A stretch of 64,000 nucleotides of DNA from Caulochytrium protostelioides. Taxonomy: Eukaryota; Chytridiomycota; Caulochytriomycetes; Caulochytriales; Caulochytriaceae. A model generated the notes under the pieces. That model searched no databases. It saw only the letters and a program-made list of their open reading frames with translations, and had not been told where the DNA came from. Made by a program: the position numbers and the translations under genes. The stretch spans positions 86,214-150,213 of the forward strand of contig ML014140.1 of NCBI GenBank assembly GCA_003615045.1, given 5' to 3'. Shown here piece by piece: positions 14,938 through 26,400 of the stretch. Position 1 is the first letter of the stretch; every line of letters begins with the position of its first letter.

Positions 14938-15616
14938 GGCGACGACCGGCGCTCAGCGCCTGTGGCGCAGCTGCGGGAAAGGAATCGCGGTAGAGAGATC
15001 TGTCTTGAGCGACGCGACGCACATTTGTCAAAAATTCTATGAACCATTGGCGGTGGCGTCGCCACGAAGATGTTTCGGAACGGGGCGTATCGGCGTGTTT
15101 CTGGGATCAGCGGCCGGTCCGCATGGGCCATCGGAGATTGGGTGTGGATCCGCTGATGGCGAATGAAGCCACGCGGGCGAGAGACGATCCCGCTCGCCGT
15201 CATCGACGGCCCTGTGTACCGCGATTCCGGCGACGCGTGCGGCCTCCACTTGGTAGACTCTGAGCCAGTAGGCAACGTGAGACGATGTAAGCGTCGACAG
15301 GGTTGCGGGCGAACTGAGCGCCTCCCATGCTTGAACGCGGCGTGTGTGTGGTGCGTGTGGCGTGGGGAAACAGCCCGATGGACCCTGCGTGCACCGACGG
15401 TGCGGCCGGCGCTGTTTCCTTGTCTTTTCTGATCCGACGCCAAGCCACACCCCAGAGCCAAGCCGCCGATCCTTCGTCATGAACCCATCGAGTCAATTCC
15501 GATGGAATGGCGTCGAGGACATCGATCCCGATGCGAGCGGTTGACGACGGGGAGATCGATGCCAGGCATCGCGCTGAAGGACCGTTGTTCAAGTCTTTTG
15601 TTGATTTTTGGTATCA
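14938..15616. other. Intergenic DNA between NPR3 and the AXDND1-like gene
   Basis: The 5' flank of NPR3 and the 3' flank of the next minus-strand gene. Short open frames here show no recognisable domain. No promoter element was identified with confidence. Confidence 0.5.
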
Positions 15617-18447
15617 TTACGATTGAGGTGATGAGGACGCCGCTGACCGTGCGGACGGCGGTGCCGACGACTGAGATGCCGACGGCTCGGATGCCGACGG
15701 CTCGGATGCCGACGGCTCGGAGCGCGAACCGGGCCCGTCCATCATGCGTGCCCAAGCCTCGTCGGGCGGCGCATCGTCGTCGACGATGGTGACCATAGGC
15801 ACGCCGACGACGCGCGGCACACCCGAGCTGTTCACGAGTCGCGTGTTGCGCAGGAAGCTCAGGATGGTCTTGGCCGTGCGGTCCCACAGCAGAATGTGGT
15901 TCTGGAGCACCATCCGCAGGCTTTTGTTCTCGTCGGATTTGAGCTCGAGCGCTCCCATATCGCGGACGAGGTTGCGGTGGAAGACGGCAATCTCGTTGCC
16001 GGTCTGGCTTAGCTCGCTGTCGATGTGGCTCTCGTTAGAGCTGAGCGACTCGACAAGATGCACGAGCCACGCCATCGCGCTCGTATGCAGCTTGACGTTT
16101 TCCTCGGCGCGCACGTCCGTGTCAGTGCTGAACTGGTCCGCAAGGCGTGTGGCCCATGCGTCCATGATCCCGGGTACGCGGTGCTGGTCGCGCTCGCAGT
16201 TATTGGCCAGCAACTTCACGATGTGCCCGACCTGGTCGCACCACGGCGTCATAAACCCAATCAGCTGATTGCGCTCGGATGCCGTCAGCGGCTTGTTCTC
16301 GCGGCGGCCCATGAACAGCGCCGCGCGGTCCTCGACCTGGTTCTGCAGCGTGCTCAGCGCGGTCGCCAGCCCATCGTCGCCCGTGATGCGGATCTCCAGC
16401 CGGGCGATCCACTGCTCCACGGCTTCCTGGAGCACCATCAGCTCTTCAGAGAATTTGGCGTAGTCCTTGCCGTTGGCATTGCCCTCGTTGCGGCGCAGCA
16501 GCCGCGCCGCGTCCTCCATCCAGGCTTCGGCTTTGGGGCGCAGGGCCCGCAGCTCCTCGATGACGCCGAGATCGGTCTCATTTAGGAAGCGGTGACTCAC
16601 GCGGCTGATCGCATTCAGCCATTTCGTCAGCGCCTCGGCAAGGGTGCGCACATCGATCAGCGCGAGACCCTTGATCAAAGGATGCGACGTATCCATGGAC
16701 GCCGGGTCTTCGAGGTTGCCGAGCACGAGCTTGAACTCCTGCTGTAGGTTGCTGAGCAAGTCCATCCCGTTGATGTCCTCATTCGAGATGGACTGACTCA
16801 GCACAAGCATGCGCTCGCGCCACGCGACCATCTTGGTCGTCATCTCCTGGAACGCGTGCGTATTGATCGTGCTCAGCTGCACAATGATGTTGTGCGCCGC
16901 GCGCAGGCGGCCGTGCTCCGCGTTCTGGAGAACCGGTAGATCACGGATCCCGTGCTCGATGCCCAGCCGCAGGGCCAGCCCCACGCTCGTCGTCATCCAC
17001 ATCGTCTTCTCGGCCTCCGACCGCCGGATCGCTTCTTCGAGCCGCGAGCGCTGCATCCGGTACAGCTTGTGGTACTCCTCCAGCACTTCCTCGGTGTTGT
17101 CGCTCTGGCTGAGGATGGCTGTCAACTTCTCCTGCGCGGCCTGCGCCTGGTCCGCGAGGTGAGAGTCGTGCTTGCGGATCGTCTCGACCTCGCCCATGAT
17201 ATCCGTCAGTGTATCCCGCGTCCGCGTCAGCTCTTCGGTCAACCGCTTGTTCAGAGCGCGCTGCGCCACCAGCTCGACATGCAGCAGTTTCACGTGCCGC
17301 GGCACGCGCTCGAACAGGGTGTGGTAGCGGTGTCGAATCTCCGCCAACAGCTCACCGCGCTCAATCATATTGATCGAGACCTGCCGGATCAGCTCGCTGA
17401 ACGCGCTGTCGTAGATTTGCTGCTCTTCGCTCAGCACCGACAGGAACGCGTGCATCGACGTCGGATACGCGCCGCCCGTCGCGAGCCCCAGGTCCGTCAG
17501 CAGCGCGGCCATCGTGTTCTTCATCTGCACGACTTCGCGTCGCGTGACCGGCTTCGTGCTCGCACCCACGTAGAACGGATTGTCCGGCTGCGGCGCCAGC
17601 AGCGGGTGCTCGTGGTGCGCACCCTCGTGCAACGCCGCCGTCAAGCCGTCCTCACCGCCCGCATGGCCGCCCTCGCCGCCGTCTGCGGCGCTCTCCGACG
17701 CCCACCGGTCCGCATCATACCGCGGCCCCGGATCGCGCGGCATCCCGACCATCGCCAGCTCTGCCGCACCCAACGTGGCTTTGAGGCCCAGGTAGCCCGC
17801 GGCGGTCGTCGGGTCGACATCGGGGTCCGGCGCCTGGGCGAGCACGCCATCGAGCGTCATATGCGCACGGGCGCCCGTCTGGCCCGGCTCATGACCAACG
17901 TTCGTCGATGGAGCGGCCGCGGCGCCGGCGCCGGGACGGCGGCCGGTCCGCCCGTCCGCGTGGGTCACGGAGGCCCGGTGGGACGGCCGCGGCATCGACA
18001 TGTTGCGCGAGGCCCCATGGGGCTCGGAGGCCTCGGCCTCAACGAGAAACGCCGTGCTGGCATCGAGAGGCGGTGCTACGACAGCAACGTATGCAGAATA
18101 GGACGGATGATGGACCCGTTCGACGTGTTACACCCGCAGAACATTGGAAAAGGTGAGCTTGGATCATACGTTGATCGACACAAGAGGCAACGAGCGTGAT
18201 GCATACACGCATCTAGGTATGGACTCGCTTTCTTGTCCAAAGGCGGGCACTTACCTCGGACCGGCCTGGCGCGGGGTGGTGCATGCGTGGACGGCGTGGC
18301 AAGCGCGCTGGGCGCTGGCAGCGTGACAGGCGCGCCCGGCACAAGCGTCAGTTTCTTGGCGTGTTTGTTCTTGCCCGCTTCCAGCTTGGCGTTGCCCGTG
18401 CTGAGCTGCCGCATATCGGCCAGCAGCGCCGGCGGGAGGTAAGCCAT
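15617..18447 (-). CDS. AXDND1: Axonemal dynein light-chain domain protein (AXDND1-like)
   Basis: A flagellar/axonemal coiled-coil protein related to AXDND1 and the p28 inner-arm dynein light-chain family. Two exons: 18447-18255 (64 codons plus one base) and 18075-15617, separated by a 179-bp intron; the joined product has 883 residues. The signature block begins with VVQMKNTMAALL, then LSEEQQIYDSAFSELIRQVS, ERGELLAEIRHRYHTLFERV and RALNKRLTEELTR, which parallels AXDND1's block where the protein is described as p28-like. Long heptad-rich helices follow to about residue 830. The C-terminus has three SEPSA units encoded by a 15-bp DNA repeat, then Ser/Ala-rich sequence. Start and splice are supported by phase agreement and a consensus GTAAGT donor. 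The gene implies a motile-cilium-bearing stage. Confidence 0.86.
15675..15719. repeat. 15-bp tandem repeat inside the AXDND1-like gene
   Basis: Three perfect copies of GATGCCGACGGCTCG on the plus strand, encoding SEPSA repeats at the C-terminus of the minus-strand protein. Confidence 0.92.
18076..18254 (-). other. Intron of the AXDND1-like gene
   Basis: The donor is GTAAGTGC after GGTCCGAG, and the acceptor is GTCGTAG, preceded by a pyrimidine-rich stretch. Both exons are phase 1, and an in-frame stop lies inside the intron just upstream of the acceptor. Confidence 0.82.
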
Positions 18448-19392
18448 GATTGCTGCTGGGCCCGGAGGAAGGGGCGGGGAACCCTCGTGTGCCCGCCACG
18501 TGCGCCACGTCGGGGCCTAGGAGATCAGCGGATCAGCGGGCGTTCGCGTCAGCAGGCAAGCGGTGCCACGGCGGCAAAAATATCGGGAAGCGACCTTGGT
18601 AATCAGCGTGAATTGATTGATGAGGATCGATGAAGGCGAGGGATGCGTGAGGTCAGCGGTGAAGCGAATGCCATCCTTATATCCAGAACCTCTCCTCGTG
18701 CTAGGCGTTCGGGTGTAACACGATATCACGAGCGAAAGCAATTCGAAGAACCGTTAACAGGGTATTCCAGTCGTACTGGGTTCATCTCGTGAATCACTCA
18801 CGTCGCCTGGGTGCGCTGATGCCACGATCACCGCCCGGCCCATTCCAGCTTGGACGCGTCGGAGTTGAGCGGGCATCATCAGGCCCTGCCGAACCCCCCC
18901 ACCCCGGCGGAGCGTGAGCGGCAGCGCGAGCCGAATAAGAGGGTGGGGGCATCACATCGGGTCCGCCGATCGCCGCGTCTCCGCCGCCGAATCCTCAGAT
19001 CCCCGCTCGGCCCCGCTTTTTTTTGGGTGAACGCTGAACACACCTCCGCTACTGCTTTGTGAGGCATCGCCCCAGCCTGAAATTAAACGAAACAGAGAGG
19101 TATGCCATGATACAGGCTCTCATTGCTATGCCAGGCCATGGCCTCAGCGTGCTCCATCCGAGCTATCGATACATCGATGCCGCTCTCCTTGACTAACAGC
19201 ATGCTTGTGGTTACCTCCTAGTCAGTATCATGCATCCTTTTCATATCGCTAGCATAGAGCAGCACGCGTTCAATATACGAATTCAACAATCACGTTCAAT
19301 GAGAGGAAAAGGAGAGTGAAGGCGAAAGAGAATGATGGCTAGAGGCGCCACCTCCCGCCACAGGCGGGATCGAGATCCCATCGGGAAAAGAT
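18448..19392. other. Intergenic DNA between AXDND1-like and SNZ1
   Basis: The GC-rich left part is the likely AXDND1-like promoter. A clearly AT-richer segment at about 19070-19330 lies just downstream of SNZ1 and may be its 3' region. No gene seen. Confidence 0.5.
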
Positions 19393-20322
19393 TTAGTCAC
19401 CGCGAGCGGCGAAGCGGGTATAAGAGGCGTTCGACTCGTCGCAGTTGATGCCGACCATGGCCTCGCCAAGGCCAGCGCTGGCTTTGGCGATCGCGCCGGG
19501 ATCCCTCCAGCCGGTGGTGGCCTGGACAATGGCCTGGGCCCGCTTGGCAGGGTTGCCGCTCTTGAAGATACCGCTGCCGACAAAGACGCCGTCCATGCCA
19601 AGGTGCATCATGAGTGCGGCGTCCGCGGGGGTCGCAATGCCGCCGGCGGCAAAGGTCGTGACGGGCAGATGGCCGAGGGCGGCGGTCTCGGCGACGAGAC
19701 TGATGGGCGCCGCGATGCTCTTGGCGAAGTGGAAGCGCTCGTCCTCGCGCATCGCCTGCAGCGAGCGGATGTCGCCCATCAAGCGGCGGGCGTGGGTGAC
19801 GGCATTGACGACGTCGCCGGTGCCGGCCTCGCCCTTCGTGCGGATCATAGCGGCGCCCTCTGCAATGCGGCGCAGCGCCTCGCCGAGGTCGCGGCAACCG
19901 CAGACGAACGGCGTCTTGAACCCATGCTTCGCAATGTGGTACGTGGGATCCGCGGGCGTCAAGACTTCGGACTCGTCGATGTAGTCGACGTTCAGATGCT
20001 CGAGCACCTGCGCTTCGACAAAGTGGCCAATGCGGACCTTCGCCATCACGGGCACCGACACAGCCTCCTGGATCTTGCGGATCAGCTCGGGGTCGGTCAT
20101 GCGCGCCACGCCGCCGTCACGGCGGATATCGGCGGGCACGCGCTCCAGAGCCATCACGGCAATGGCGCCAGCGTCCTCGGCGATCCGCGCCTGCTCGGGC
20201 GTCACGACGTCCATGATCACGCCGCCCTTCAGGTTCTGGGCCAGACCCGTCTTCAGACGGAACGCATCCGAGTGCGAATCGTTGACGGTCCACGTGGGAC
20301 TCGACTTGTCAGCGGAAGCCAT
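19393..20322 (-). CDS. SNZ1: Pyridoxal 5'-phosphate synthase lyase subunit (PdxS/SNZ)
   Basis: A 309-residue synthase subunit of the DXP-independent vitamin B6 pathway. With a glutaminase partner (SNO/PdxT, not in this window) it makes PLP from ribose 5-phosphate, glyceraldehyde 3-phosphate and ammonia. The (beta/alpha)8 barrel is full length. Asp38 ([13 protein letters not shown]), Lys95 ([10 protein letters not shown]) and Lys163 ([11 protein letters not shown]) correspond to the known active-site Asp and two catalytic Lys. The [13 protein letters not shown] phosphate-binding region and [11 protein letters not shown] are intact. The chosen Met gives MASADKSSP directly before the conserved part; the longer upstream frame to 20913 is Trp/Pro/Arg-rich and not conserved. 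Single exon. Confidence 0.97.
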   Translation of the reverse strand: MASADKSSPTWTVNDSHSDAFRLKTGLAQNLKGGVIMDVVTPEQARIAEDAGAIAVMALERVPADIRRDGGVARMTDPELIRKIQEAVSVPVMAKVRIGHFVEAQVLEHLNVDYIDESEVLTPADPTYHIAKHGFKTPFVCGCRDLGEALRRIAEGAAMIRTKGEAGTGDVVNAVTHARRLMGDIRSLQAMREDERFHFAKSIAAPISLVAETAALGHLPVTTFAAGGIATPADAALMMHLGMDGVFVGSGIFKSGNPAKRAQAIVQATTGWRDPGAIAKASAGLGEAMVGINCDESNASYTRFAARGD

Positions 20323-21869
20323 TTTGACTCGTAAATGAGGAGGATGTAAATTGGAATTAGTAATCGGCAATCGGCAATCGGCAATCAAGGTCGGATCAGC
20401 AATGATGCAGGATGGTTGGTCAAGGATAGGACGACTGGAAGATGGCGTGACAAACCCAGAAAAAAAAGGCCGACAAGACGATTCGAATGTTCGGCACGCT
20501 TCCGTGAAAGGCGACGTGTCATGTTTCGCTTCTGAAACATGAATGGCATGTTTTCCCTGAAATTTTGAAAAAACAGACTTTGCGCAAGCAAGGATCGGCT
20601 CCTGGCGGGAGACCGTCGTGACGTTGTCTCGTCCCGGCATTACGTTGGACGGGTCTGAACCATCGTTTCCCGCCGTCTGAACCATCGTTTCGTTTCCCAT
20701 CGCCTCCCATCGTCTCCTATCGGATGCCCATCGGACGACCATCTGGGTCGGGTCCAGCGCCACGCCAGCGACCTGCATGACCACGCCGACCCCGTGGTCA
20801 CCTGCCCCACCCAGAGCCCTAGGAGGAACCGGGTCGACGTGGCGCATCGCCACAGGCCCACCTGCACACCCACACGCACACCCACCTACAGCCGGTTGGG
20901 CACCGACGGGCACCCCTGTTGTTGTTCTTGCGCATCGCCGCCATGGCGAGCAGGCGGTGGTGGTCCGCCCGCTTCGGCGCGGCCCACGCTAAGCGCCGCT
21001 CGTTGTGCCTGCTGGCTCTCGCCTCCCTTTCTTTCCTTCCGTGCTGGCTCGCCCTTTCGCCACTTTCCCGCTGGCTCCGCGGGCAGGCTTCGCCCAAGCG
21101 CCCGTGTTGCAGCCCAGGGACGAGGCGGGAGCCGAGATGACGGTGCCGGAGGTATCGGCGAGGCCGCCAGGCAGCGAGGAAGGCGGCCGGGGCTGGCTCG
21201 CGACGACCGGCGACCGGGCGGCTCGCGGGCGATGGCTGATGCCGAGGCCGAAACACGCCATCGCGGCCACCCGCGACTCCGCGAGAAAGGATGCTGCTTC
21301 GCCGCAGGAGCAACGCGAGGGACGGCCGCGGGTCTCGTTTGGGTCAGCATCACCCTCGGCGCCCTCGGACTCAGCCCCGCTGGTCGTGGTAGGCTCCCAG
21401 GGGTCGTGGTAGGCTCAGCCCCTGCCGATGACGCCCCCCCGGGCCACCCCCGACACCCACGCACGCCAGTCTGCGTCATCGCTTTCGGAGGAATTTTCGA
21501 AGGAAGTTTGAATAAAACATTAGATCATTTCGTACTATAGATACCGAGCGCTGCGGAAAACCGCAGACCGCGAAGGCTGGTTCGGTCGGGGATGGAAGGA
21601 GACATCCACGGTGGTCCATGCAATCATGGCCGGGGGGGCGAGGGCCACGGGAGGCCATGCATCCCGCATAGCATACCACCCTGGCCAGGCCAGGGGATGG
21701 TCCGTCACGCCTCATGAACACCAAAACATGGCATCGCATGGCATGCGCCTCGGTGTGGCCGGAGAAAAAAACACTCCTACACACGATGAGGCGACGCGAA
21801 ACGGCATCCATCCATCGCAACACCACCCCCGACGCAGACGGAGCGCCTCGAGAACAGACAACAGACAGC
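20323..21869. other. Intergenic DNA between SNZ1 and the permease
   Basis: The SNZ1 5' flank carries a short CGGCAAT repeat (about 20361-20385) and an imperfect CCATCG/TCTGAACCATCG repeat near 20640-20740. A directly repeated 15-bp block GGTCGTGGTAGGCTC occurs at about 21377 and 21396. Long overlapping frames on both strands between 20790 and 21540 have no recognisable domain. Confidence 0.5.
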
Positions 21870-23423
21870 TTAGTGGCCGCCGGCCTCGAACTCAAAGTCC
21901 GGGTCCATGCCACGACCCCAGAAGTGCCAGGCAGGGATACCCGAGAGAATGAATAGCAGACCCATGGTGGGCGGCGCCCAGTACGGGTAATCGGGCGAGG
22001 GCGTCGGGTAGAAGGGGAAGGTGCACAGGAAGATGGCGACAAGGACAAAGAAGAAGGCCACCGGCAGGAAGACGCGGAACGGACGGTGCAGGTCCGGGTG
22101 CGTCTTGCGCATAAGGATGAGACCAATGATGCACAGGGCGTAGAAGAACCAGGTCGGGTAGCCGACCATGCCGACGAGGAAGTCGAAGGCCGCGCCCGGG
22201 GGCGGGGCGAGCAGCAGGAACACGGTCAGCGCGTAGTTGAGGAGCAGCGCGTTGATCGGCGTCTGGAAGCGCGGGTTGAGGGTGGCGAGCCAGCCAGAGA
22301 AGGGGAGCATGCCGGCCTGGGCGGCGGCGTAGACGACGCGGGCGGCCGAGAAGACCATGGCGCAGACGGCACCGAACGCGGCGAGGGCAATGAACAAGGG
22401 CAGCACGCGCTGGCCCATGAACTCACCAAAGACAATGATGAAGAAGTTGGAGGCCACGAGCTCACCGCCCGAGATCAGCTGGTCCAAAGGCACAACGGCG
22501 AGGTAGGCAACGTTGGCGAGCAGGTAGAGACCGGTCACGATGGCGACACCCATACCGGCGGCCTTGGGCAGGTTCTTGGAGGGATCCTTGAGCTCGCCGA
22601 CGGCGTAGTTCAGGTTGTTCCAGCCGTCGAACGACCACAGGACGCGGAAGAGCGCAGTGGCGTAGGCACCACCCGAGGTCGCAGCGCCGCCCCAGGTGTT
22701 GGCGAAGTTGCCGGCCTGCGGGATGGAGGTCATGCCCGAGGCGACGGCGACACCCGAGAGCGTGATGAGCGCGAGGATGCCCATCTTGACGACGGTCAGA
22801 CCGTCGTGAATGCGGATGGCCCAGCGCAGCGAGACCATGTTGAGGACGGTGATACCGGTCAGCGAGATCAGACCGACGATGCGCTCGGTCCAGATGCTGG
22901 AGGTCGGCGAGTGGGCGAGCAGCAGGTACTTGGCAAAGATGGTAATGTCGGCGGCGGACGCACCGGGACGGGCGCACATGATCATGGCCCAGCAGAACAT
23001 GAAGGACACGAGACCCACGGGCTTAGGGTAAGAGACGCAGAGGTAGGCCTGCTCACCGCCGGACTTAGGGATGGCCGTGCCGAGCTCGATGTAGCAGAAG
23101 GTACCACAGAAGGCGACAAAACCGCCGAAGGCCCAGCACAGCAGGGCGATGCCGGGCGAGCCGACGTCCGAAAGGACCTTGCCGGGGGTGGAGAAGATAC
23201 CACCGCCAATCATGAGACCGACGACGAGGCACATGCCCGAGAACCAGCCCATCTGGGCGGCGGCGGGAGCGCCGGCTTCCTCGTCGAAGTCCGCGGTGGC
23301 CACGGGGACATGCTTGTCATCGTACCAGGACTCGCGTGCCGAGTGCACGGATTTGACCTGGGAGTCGCGACGGGCGTACGTCTCGCGCTGCCAGGCCTCC
23401 ATCGAGCCCTTTTGGTCCGACAT
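21870..23423 (-). CDS. Amino-acid permease, APC superfamily, Mup1/LAT type
   Basis: A 517-residue membrane transporter with about 12 hydrophobic segments and a ~58-residue cytosolic N-tail. TM1 contains the unwound substrate-binding motif region VVGLMIGGGIFSTP (about 67-80). TM3 is preceded by IELGTAIPKSGGEQAYL (about 112-128), a pattern shared with fungal methionine permease Mup1 and with LAT-type exchangers. FDGWNNLNYAVGELKDPSKNLPKA is typical of TM6-7 in this family. It probably imports neutral or sulphur amino acids across the plasma membrane; the exact substrate cannot be read from sequence. The N-tail has Lys residues and an acidic DFDEEAG patch. Single exon, with less alanine-rich codon use than the neighbouring low-complexity genes, suggesting good expression. 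Confidence 0.92.
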   Translation of the reverse strand: MSDQKGSMEAWQRETYARRDSQVKSVHSARESWYDDKHVPVATADFDEEAGAPAAAQMGWFSGMCLVVGLMIGGGIFSTPGKVLSDVGSPGIALLCWAFGGFVAFCGTFCYIELGTAIPKSGGEQAYLCVSYPKPVGLVSFMFCWAMIMCARPGASAADITIFAKYLLLAHSPTSSIWTERIVGLISLTGITVLNMVSLRWAIRIHDGLTVVKMGILALITLSGVAVASGMTSIPQAGNFANTWGGAATSGGAYATALFRVLWSFDGWNNLNYAVGELKDPSKNLPKAAGMGVAIVTGLYLLANVAYLAVVPLDQLISGGELVASNFFIIVFGEFMGQRVLPLFIALAAFGAVCAMVFSAARVVYAAAQAGMLPFSGWLATLNPRFQTPINALLLNYALTVFLLLAPPPGAAFDFLVGMVGYPTWFFYALCIIGLILMRKTHPDLHRPFRVFLPVAFFFVLVAIFLCTFPFYPTPSPDYPYWAPPTMGLLFILSGIPAWHFWGRGMDPDFEFEAGGH

Positions 23424-26400
23424 GGCCGATGCTCGACTGGAGATTCGGGGGGGAATATAAAAACGGGGCGCCGAGGCGGCGTGGCGGGAGGCGACAGGTA
23501 TCGCTCACCGAGACCACGACTAGACTCAGGAACACGGAGCAGGAACCAGAGAAAGCAGAGAAGGGATGAGTCGGGGTGTTTTGAGCGGCGACTCGACGCA
23601 GGAGATAACACGAAGACAAGGACGTAGGCTCGGTGGAGCGAAGGCTGTGCAGACTCCCAGCGGCGTCGGTAGCGGGAGATCGACTTACAGTATGCAGCGA
23701 GGAGAAATTCAGGGGGAAGCAGCACCCAAGGACTTGCCGGCTGTCTCTAATATATATTCTAAGAACCGTGCGGATACCACGGTCGGCGTGACTCGAACGG
23801 GGTTCGGGATGGACACACCCCGCGTTTCTTTGTCAGACCCATGCCCTGGTCCATTCCATTCGTCATACATGGACGCGAAATGTCGTACAAATTCATTCCG
23901 AAGGTCCGACAGGCTTTATATACCAGGGCTCGCCCCCTTGCTCCCTGGGGTCCGCTCGGCATGCTTCCCGGCGGTCGGGCAGACGTCCGCCCTCCGCTGG
24001 CTGGCCTCATGCCTCATGCCTCATGTCGACGCTCGGGCCTCGTCTCGGGTCCTCCTGAGCGCCGAATCCGCGGCGCGCTTTCTCAGCGCATTGTCCGGTG
24101 ACCCGCGGTGCGGCCGGCCGCTTGGCGCGCGCTGACCCGCTGCTTCACTGTCCTTCCCGGGTGGCCGAGTCGTACCGTGTCGTAGCGTGCCGAGGCGCGC
24201 CGATGCGTGTGGTATCGTGTCGTGTGTGCGACTCGCGACCCGCGCCCCTAGCGGGGACGCGACGGCGTCGAGTCGGCCGAGGTGTCGTGCTCGACCGCCT
24301 TCCGCTGACCCCTTCTTGCGCTCCTCGCGCGGGCTCATGGGGCCCTCTCCGCCTCGGCGCCTCCTGGGCTCTGGGTTCAGCGGCCGCCGCCTCCTCGCGA
24401 CGCGGATATCAGCCCGGACGGCCGCGGTCCGCGTCGCTTGCGCCGCTCGGCTGCTGAGCGAGGTCGACGCTGGCGATGGCGCTGAGCGGGGTGGACCCGC
24501 GGGCACGCGTTGTGTCCAAGCCGGGCCCAGACGATGCTTTCTGCCGAGCCCTTCGGGCCCCGCTGGGGTCTATCACAAGCATCCGGCACGCGCGCCCCTT
24601 CAAAATGCCTCCTGCTGGGGAAGGGCAAGAAAAAAGGGCAAAAAACAACCGCCTCCGTGAGCAAGGCAATCGGCATGGCCGGCCAGCGGCGAGCACCGCG
24701 CGCCGCGCCCGACCAGGGCAGCACGGCAGCATCAGCGCCACCAGGGTACAAGACCCTCCTCCGCTTGCCCGGCACTGGGGCACCTGGGGCGCTCGACCCC
24801 TCAGGCGTCTCCGGTGGTCGACGCCAACGGCGTCAGCATCAGCATCAGCGTCAGCCCGCTGTGTCACGAGCCGTCCTGTGCACGGCCGGTGGGGTGCTGC
24901 CATCGCGCTCCGCTCCGCAACGCGGCGGCGCACCACGACGAGCACGGACCGCCAGCGCCGGCTGGCACCATCGATGGCGGGAGGGGCCTGTCGAATGGCG
25001 TTCGCGGCTCGTGCCTCCACCCTCTGACCGCCCGCGGGCCCGGGCCCGGGCTCGAGTCCGTCGCTCGCCGCGCGCTCGCGGCTCCCCCCGAGGGCGGCAG
25101 CCGCCGAGAAACGGAGCGGCGACACGAACGAAGGCGGGGAAAGCGTGCGGCGCGGGTCCGCACAGGCCCCGTCGTGACCATGACCAACGGTCAGGGGTCG
25201 TTGGTCGGGACGGCGCAACGGCCAACCAAGAAGGGCGGGCTTCGTCGGACGGATGGCCGCGTCAGATGAGGCGCTGGAGGACCCGTCGCGTCGAGCGCCC
25301 TGCGCAGCGAAGCCGCCGGTCAGAGCGAAGCAGCACGAGCGTAGCGGCACCAGACGAGGGGCGGATGTGACGCGTGCGATGTCATTTTTTGTATCCTGAG
25401 CTCGAAGTTCAATTCGTCCTGCTGGGACGGCCAGGCTGGGCCCTGTAGAGAAAGGCCCGACAGCGCCAACGCGATGCGCGACGCTTCCGCAGGGGACGCT
25501 GGACTTGTCAGCGGAGTTTTCTAGCAATTTTGTGGGCAATTTTGTGTTTCTCTGTGCTTTTGTCTCATTCAAGTTTGATACATCGACCAGGACGCGCGCC
25601 GCACGTTCCCGCGCCTGGCAGAGTCCGCGGACGTCCAAGAAAAAGAAAACGACCAGGACGGCCAACGTCGGCTCGTCGAAACCGAGGCGTGAGCAGCGTG
25701 GAGCCACCGGTTATCAGCACATGCGCCCTGTGGGCTGATGGGACACACTTCTGCTCACCGGCGATGAGAAAACTCCGACGGAGGCACTCCGAATGAAATG
25801 GCAGAACAGCGCGCTCAGCCTCAAGGGCTCATCACGCCAGGAAATCATGGCGGCAGGATGAGTCAGCCCAAGGAGCCAAATGTGCAGCGGCCATGGCTGC
25901 TATCACGCTTCATCTTAGCGGTCCGCCTGACGTCTCACGGTGGAGTGAGCTTGCATGTGACCGCCTCAGTTACCGAGGGGAAGCAAAGCTGCTTAGACAG
26001 ACTTTCACGTGTCGCCGATCGATGATAAGAACGGGCCGGCCATCCAGGCAATCCCCTGAATCGGCCTCACGGACATGAGATGACCTCATGAGGCGCTTGC
26101 CGCGCTCGAGAGGACGTCGTTCACCGACAGTACCCTTTGAGTGCTTCAATGCCGTCAGACTCGCCTCATGACTTGGGGGATACCGTAGACATCGCATCCG
26201 TGGCGCCCCGGGTCCGCCAAGGACCGCATCGGGGTTTGTCTTCCCTATGCTCCAGTGACGGCTACGCCGGACGAGCCTGATGCGCTCCGAGGATTGGCCG
26301 TGGGTGCGACACCTTGCCAGGGATGGGTCGATGCCCTCCGCCGCCGACCATGTGCCAGTGACCCATGCATCGCGGATGGCGTTCCGCATGCCGAGCGCAC

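Noticed and set aside
20323-20913. N-terminal extension of SNZ1
   Set aside because: The upstream frame is not conserved in PdxS proteins, and the ATG at 20322 gives the expected length.
24409-25707. 432-codon minus-strand frame
   Set aside because: Arg/Ala/Pro-rich with no domain, equally long frames on the other strand, no conserved motif; the frame is explained by high GC.
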